NCBI GenBank assembly: GCA_963769765.1 | Contig: CAVYNA010000006.1 | Span: 62,001 to 126,000, forward strand | Direction of reading: 5' to 3' | DNA length: 64,000 nt | Source of the DNA: Bog-756 sp963769765 | Lineage (GTDB): Bacteria > Actinomycetota > Acidimicrobiia > Acidimicrobiales > RAAP-2 | Shown here: positions 59,803-64,000 of the stretch, one piece after another | Layout of the letters: the number at the start of each line of letters is the position of its first letter | How positions within the stretch are numbered: the stretch's first letter is position 1 | Position numbers and translations under genes: made by a program | Notes under the pieces: model-generated | What the model was told of the DNA's origin: nothing | The model's input: only the letters and a program-made list of their open reading frames with translations | Database searches by the model: none

Positions 59803-61206
59803 TCAGCCGCCGGTGAACCGGCCGACCAGCCGTGACTGCCAGGTCGGACGTCCGGAGATCTCCTCGCTCAGGTCCGCACCGGCGGCCAGGCGGAGACCGG
59901 CGTTGATCCCGAGGAAGCGCAGGGGCTCCGGTTCCCAGCGCCTCGACCGGTGGCCCACCCATGGCAGGACGGTCAGCTCGGTCCGCTCACCGCGGACCAG
60001 GTCGGTGAGGGTGCGTCCGGCGAGGTTCGTCGTCGAAAGGCCGTCACCGACGTAGCCGCCGGCCCACCCGAGCCCGGTCGTCCGGTCGAAACCGACCGAC
60101 GGGAACCAGTCGCGGGCGATCCCGAGCGGCCCACCCCAGCGGTGGGTGATCTCGACGCCGGCGAGCGCCGGGAAGAGGTCGACGAGCGTCTCGCGCAGTG
60201 CCACGTGGACGCGTTCGTCGCGGTCGAATTCCGGCCTGATGGCCGAGCCGAAATGGTACGGCGCCCCCCGGCCGCCGAATGCGAGGCGCCCGTCCTCGGT
60301 GCGCTGGCCGTAGATGACCAGGTGCCGGTGGTCCGCGAAGGTCTCCCGGTGCACGAGGCCGATCTCCCCCCAGACGTCATCGCCGAGCGGCTCGGTCGCG
60401 ATCATGAGCGAGTAGACGGGGACGAGGGTCCGCTCCTCGTGCCGGAGCGTCCGGGTGTACCCCTCGGTCGCACGGATCACGACGGCAGCCCGCACCGTCC
60501 CGGCGGTGGTCTCGACGCGACCCGGCGTGATCGACGAGACCGCTGTCTGCTCGTAGATGTGGACACCCTTCGACTCGACCACGTCGGCCAGCCCGCGAGC
60601 GAGTCGGGCGGGATCGACCGCCGCGCAGTGCGGGGTGAAGGTCCCCCCGCAGACCCGCGTCGCCCCGACCCTCGCGGTCGCCTCATCCGCCGTCAAGAGT
60701 CGCAGATCCTCCTCGCCGACCCCGCGGGCCCGTGCCGCTTCGACCTCCTCTTCGGCACGTCGGAGCTGAACCGGCGTCCGAGCGACCACGACCGTGCCGC
60801 CGCGCGCGAAGCCGCAGGCGATCATCTCGTCGGCGACGACGCGACCGACCTCGTCGACGGTTCCCTCCATGGCGCGGCGCATCGAAGCGCCCGCCCCATC
60901 GCCCGCTGTGCGGTCGAGGCGTTGCTCGCCGACCGCGAAGAGCGCGGAGCACCATCCGCCGTTGCGACCCGACGCACCGAAGCCGACGAGCTCGCGCTCG
61001 AGCACGGCGATACGGAGACTCGGATCGGACCCGTGAAGGTAGTAGGCGGTCCACAGGCCGGTCAGCCCGCCGCCGACGATCGCCACGTCGACGTCGATCG
61101 CACCCGGCAGGGGGTCGCGGACCCCGATCGGCCCCGGCAGTCCGTCCCACCAGAGCGAGAGTCGCCGGTACGCCTCGCCCGGGGATGCGCTCAGAGGTAG
61201 GACCAC
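59803..61206 (-). CDS. FAD-dependent amine oxidase/dehydrogenase (PuuB/DadA-like)
   Basis: A 467-residue DAO-family flavoprotein. The segment RRLSLWWDGLPGP precedes the FAD motif VDVAIVGGGLTGLWTAYYLH. GFGASGRNGGWCSALFA is the substrate/FAD segment typical of gamma-glutamylputrescine oxidase (PuuB) and related enzymes. PVYSLMIATEPLGDDVW and GLGWAGGYVGDGLSTTNLAG close the second domain. It would oxidise an amine or N-glutamylated amine to an aldehyde. The GTG at 61206 overlaps by 16 bases the end of the aminotransferase reading frame as corrected for its frameshift. Confidence 0.82.
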   Translation of the reverse strand: MVLPLSASPGEAYRRLSLWWDGLPGPIGVRDPLPGAIDVDVAIVGGGLTGLWTAYYLHGSDPSLRIAVLERELVGFGASGRNGGWCSALFAVGEQRLDRTAGDGAGASMRRAMEGTVDEVGRVVADEMIACGFARGGTVVVARTPVQLRRAEEEVEAARARGVGEEDLRLLTADEATARVGATRVCGGTFTPHCAAVDPARLARGLADVVESKGVHIYEQTAVSSITPGRVETTAGTVRAAVVIRATEGYTRTLRHEERTLVPVYSLMIATEPLGDDVWGEIGLVHRETFADHRHLVIYGQRTEDGRLAFGGRGAPYHFGSAIRPEFDRDERVHVALRETLVDLFPALAGVEITHRWGGPLGIARDWFPSVGFDRTTGLGWAGGYVGDGLSTTNLAGRTLTDLVRGERTELTVLPWVGHRSRRWEPEPLRFLGINAGLRLAAGADLSEEISGRPTWQSRLVGRFTGG

Positions 61207-62554
61207 GCCTCGGTGAGCACGCTCCGGAGCACCGAGGTCATGTACGCGAACTCCTCCTCGCCGCAGATGAGGGGCGGGGCGAGCTGGACGACGGGGTCGC
61301 CCCGGTCGTCCGCCCGGCAGATGAGCCCGGCGTCGTAGAGGGCGCCGGAGAGGAAGCCGCGCAGCAGACGTTCGGCCTCGTCGTCGGTGAACGTTTCGCG
61401 AGTCTCTTGTCCTTGACCAGCTCGATCCCGTAGAAGTAGCCGGCCCCGCGCACGTCACCGACGATCGGGAGGTCACGCAACGTCTCGAGGGATGCGCGGA
61501 AGGTCCCCTCCTGCGCGTGGACGTGCCCGAGGACTCCCTCCTTCTCGAAGACGTCGAGGTTGGCGAGCGCGACCGCGGCACTGACCGGGTGGCCGGCGAA
61601 GGTGATGCCGTGGAGGAAGCTGTGCCCCTCGAGGAACGGCTCGACGAGCCGGTCGCTCACCGCGAGCGCGCCGAGCGGCGAGTAGCCGCTGGTGAGCCCT
61701 TTGGCCATGGTGACCATGTCCGGCCGGTAGTCGTAGCGCTCGGCGCCGAACCAGTGGCCGAGGCGGCCGAACGCGCAGATCACCTCGTCCGAGACGAGCA
61801 GGACGCCGTACCGGTCGCAGATCTCGCGCACCCGCTGGAAGTAGCCGGGAGGTGGCGGGAAGCAGCCGCCGGCGTTCTGCACCGGTTCGAGGAAGACCGC
61901 AGCGACGGTGTCGGGACCCTCGATGACGATGGCCTGCTCGATGGCGTCCGCTGCCCACTGTCCGAAGGCGGTGACGTCGTCGCCGAAGTACCGCGCACGG
62001 TAGAAGTTGGTGTTGGGCACCTTGATGGCGCCCGGCACGAGCGGCTCGAAGGGTGTCTTGATGTCGGCGAGGCCGGTGATCGAGAGCGCGCCCATCGTCG
62101 CGCCGTGGTAGGCGATGTGGCGGCTGATCACCTTGGTCCGGTTCGGCTCGCCGGTGAGCCGGAAGTACTGCCGGGCCAGCTTCCAGGCCGACTCGACCGC
62201 CTCGGAGCCACCGGTCGTGAAGAAGATGCGATTGCAGTCACCCGGCGTGAGGTCGGCGAGCCGGTCGGCCAGCTCGACGGCCATCGGGTGGGCGTAACTC
62301 CACACCGGGAAGTACGCGAGCGTCTCGGCCTGGGTGGCGGCCGCTTCGGCGAGCTCGGTCCGACCGTGGCCGATCTGGCTGGTGAACAGACCTGACAGCC
62401 CGTCGAGGTACCGCTTGCCGTGCTGGTCGTAGACCCAGACTCCCTCCCCGCGGACGATGACCGGGATGTCGCCACCGTCCGCTGCCATCCGCGTGAAGTG
62501 CATCCAGAGATGGCGGCGGGCGGCTTCTTGCAGAGAATCGTCCGATCTGGTCAT
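61191..62554 (-). CDS. Class III (omega) aminotransferase, C-terminus frameshifted
   Basis: A PLP enzyme of the putrescine/beta-alanine-pyruvate aminotransferase group. KRYLDGLSGLFTSQIGHGR, FFTTGGSEAVESAWKLARQY, SRHIAYHGATMGALSITG, LVSDEVICAFGRLGHWFG (Asp that binds the PLP nitrogen) and MVTMAKGLTSGYSPLGA (Schiff-base Lys) are all present. After GIELVKDK, at 61404-61408, one base is missing. Restoring it gives DKETRETFTDDEAERLLRGF and then CRADDRGDPVVQLAPPLICG, ending SYL at 61191. Without it the frame ends at 61238 in nonsense sequence. The start overlaps the Lrp regulator by four bases. It probably transfers amino groups from putrescine, GABA or a related amine. Confidence 0.85.
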
Positions 62555-63030
62555 CGAGTCCCCCAGGTGTACGTCTGCTTGGTCAGCTTCAGATACATGA
62601 ACGTCTCGGCGTCACGGACGCCGGGAATCTTCCGGATCACGCCGTTCAACAGGTCGAGGATCGCACTCTCGTCCTCGCAGACGAGCTCGACGAGGATGTC
62701 GAAGGAGCCCGCACACATCACGACGTAGTCGATGGCTGCGATGGCGGCGAGCTTCTCGGCGACGTCGCGTGCGTCGCCGTCGGTGCGGATGCCGACCATC
62801 GCCTGGCTGCGGAACCCGATCTGGAGCGGGTCGGTCACCGCCACGATCTGGATGACGCCGGCCTCGCGCATCTTCTGCACCCGCTGCCGGACAGCCGCCT
62901 CCGAGAGCCCGACCGCCTCGGCAATCGCACCGTAGGTGCGGCGCCCGTCTTGTTGGAGCTCCTCGACGATCGCCTTGTTGACGGCGTCGAGCAGACCGTT
63001 CGGCGGTGTCGACGGGTAGGACGCGCTCAT
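62551..63030 (-). CDS. Lrp/AsnC-family transcriptional regulator
   Basis: A 159-residue regulator. The N-terminal HTH is in AIVEELQQDGRRTYGAIAEA and VGLSEAAVRQRVQKMREAGV. The RAM (ligand-sensing) domain has QAMVGIRTDGDARDVAEKLA, YVVMCAGSFDILVELVCED and PGVRDAETFMYLKL. It is first in the operon with the aminotransferase and the FAD oxidase and diverges from an aldehyde dehydrogenase. It therefore probably senses an amine or amino acid and controls both directions. Confidence 0.92.
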   Translation of the reverse strand: MSASYPSTPPNGLLDAVNKAIVEELQQDGRRTYGAIAEAVGLSEAAVRQRVQKMREAGVIQIVAVTDPLQIGFRSQAMVGIRTDGDARDVAEKLAAIAAIDYVVMCAGSFDILVELVCEDESAILDLLNGVIRKIPGVRDAETFMYLKLTKQTYTWGTR

Positions 63031-63100
63031 CGGCGGACGACCGGGACGTGAACCGGGATGGTTCCGGACGAGCAGGGGCGGAGGGTGCGCGGCACGTCCA

Positions 63101-63150
63101 TTTCGAATTGGTTATAGCAGTTTGCGCAAGAAATTGGGAGAATTTCGAAT
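63101..63150. promoter_or_regulatory. AT-rich divergent control region with two TTTCGAAT boxes
   Basis: TTTCGAAT (containing the palindrome TTCGAA) occurs at 63101-63108 and 63143-63150, 42 bases apart or about four helical turns. Both lie in an unusually AT-rich stretch (63100-63215) between the Lrp gene and the aldehyde dehydrogenase. Lrp-family proteins bind such phased AT-rich sites cooperatively, so this is a plausible operator pair. Confidence 0.5.
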
Positions 63151-63299
63151 GAATTCGTGGCAGACCGGAAAATCTCTTCGGAAAAAGCTTGTCTCACGGC
63201 AATTCTTCGGTCACTATGAGCGTGCGAGCAGTCGATGGACGGCCGGGCGTGAGTGGGGCCCCGGTCGAGTGGGAGTCGTGACAGCCCAGGGGAGTGGGG

Positions 63300-64000
63300 A
63301 TGGCCAAGCAGGAGGCAGGTGCCACCGGTCGACAGGTGGCGAACTTCGTCGGTGGCGAGTCCGTGGCGACCGTCGACGGAGGTTCGGCGATGATCGTCGA
63401 TCCGAGTACTGGTGATCCGTACCTCGAGGCCCCGGTGTCGGGCCGGAAGGACATCGACGTGGCAATGGCCGCCGCAGCGGCCGCATTCCCCACCTGGCGC
63501 GACGCCACGCCGTCCGAACGCAGCCTCGCCCTCTTCCGAATCGCCGACGCGATCGAGGCGCGGGGGAAGAGCTCGTGCGTGTCGAGTGCGAGAACACCGG
63601 GAAACCGATCGCGGTCACGATGGCCGAGGAGCTGCCCGCGCTCGTCGACCAGATCCGGTTCTTCGCCACGGCGGCCCGTCAACTCGACGGCAGGTCCGCC
63701 GGCGAGTACCTGAAGGACCACACCTCGTTCGTCCGGCGGGAGCCGATCGGGGTCTGTGCGGCGGTCACGCCCTGGAATTACCCGCTGATGATGGCGGTGT
63801 GGAAGTGGGCGCCGGCGATCGCAGCCGGAAACACGATGGTGCTCAAGCCGTCCGACACGACGCCCGCGTCGACGGTGCTCATGGCCGAGATCGCGTCCGA
63901 ATTCCTGCCGGCGGGCGCACTCAACGTCGTCTGCGGCGACCGCGACACCGGGCGGCTGCTCGTCGAGCACCCCACCCCGGCCATGGTGTCGGTGACCGGC
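63300..64000 (+). CDS. Aldehyde dehydrogenase (aminobutyraldehyde type), frameshifted, 3' end outside window
   Basis: This is the start of an NAD-dependent aldehyde dehydrogenase, probably of the gamma-aminobutyraldehyde/betaine-aldehyde type. It begins FVGGESVATVDGGSAMIVDP, then RVECENTGKPIAVTMAEELP, then FVRREPIGVCAAVTPWNYPL and TMVLKPSDTTPASTVLMAEI. The frame breaks at the G5 run 63562-63566. Adding one G continues ARGEELVRVECENTGKP, while the sequence as given runs into a stop at 63713. The ATG at 63300 has AGGGGAG five bases upstream. The catalytic Cys lies beyond the window. Next to an amine oxidase and an aminotransferase, it should oxidise the resulting aminoaldehyde. Confidence 0.85.

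Overview
The window is about 64 kb of high-GC DNA from an actinomycete, most likely a member of the Acidimicrobiia. Four things point there. The housekeeping block is glyS, ppdK, dnaG, rpoD. There are two or three mycothiol-associated DinB/MDMPI-type proteins. Start codons are often GTG with tight gTGA/aTGA overlaps. One secreted protein carries tandem YWEVASDGGVFAFGDA-type repeats, which I recall as frequent in Acidimicrobiales. The taxonomic call is inference; there is no rRNA gene in the window.

Layout. 1-7.2 kb: core genes (glyS 3' end, pyruvate phosphate dikinase, primase, primary sigma factor) and tRNA-Asn. 7.5-12.9 kb: three exported proteins, a small WxL-like protein, a 1128-residue repeat protein with a C-terminal WxL-like domain, and a membrane-anchored DUF916-like protein. 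Their order matches the small WxL / large WxL / WxL-interacting-protein loci of low-GC Gram-positives, and this is the best candidate for an unusual system here. 13-18 kb: an ATP-grasp enzyme followed by a translationally coupled glycerol operon (kinase, FAD glycerol-3-phosphate dehydrogenase, second flavoprotein). 18-26.2 kb: aromatic monooxygenase, CocE-type lipoprotein hydrolase (two frameshifts), nucleosidase, AGPS-like flavoenzyme, DinB protein.

26.2-27.9 kb: tRNA-Met whose 3' end is repeated 1.6 kb downstream, bracketing a small island with an IS3 remnant and a secreted protein. 28-31.3 kb: a metal block with an ArsR-type zinc sensor, a CDF exporter and an Nramp-like transporter preceded by a coupled small ORF. 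31.7-36.5 kb: small unknown proteins, an F420-type LLM oxidoreductase, SnoaL-like protein, DUF7064-like protein, aldehyde dehydrogenase. 36.7-41.1 kb: two tandem acyltransferase-3/SGNH O-acyltransferases. 41-43 kb: lipoprotein, unknown protein, inositol-phosphatase-family enzyme, tRNA-Val. 43.1-44.7 kb: a second tRNA-linked patch of mobile remnants (truncated IS256 transposase, MDMPI protein, HTH remnant). 44.8-59.8 kb: surface IPT/TIG protein, Gfo/Idh/MocA dehydrogenase, small proteins, DUF899, TSUP permease, DUF4389 protein, SRAP protein, GGDEF-EAL protein, PhzF, secreted repeat protein. 59.8-64 kb: an amine/polyamine catabolic cluster (FAD amine oxidase, class III aminotransferase, Lrp regulator, divergent aldehyde dehydrogenase).

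Four single-base indels interrupt three otherwise well-conserved genes (the hydrolase, the aminotransferase, and the last aldehyde dehydrogenase). Two of them are in C or G runs, so sequencing or assembly error is at least as likely as gene decay. At least seven genes have a TANNNT box 6-9 bases before the start codon and no Shine-Dalgarno sequence, which suggests leaderless transcripts.
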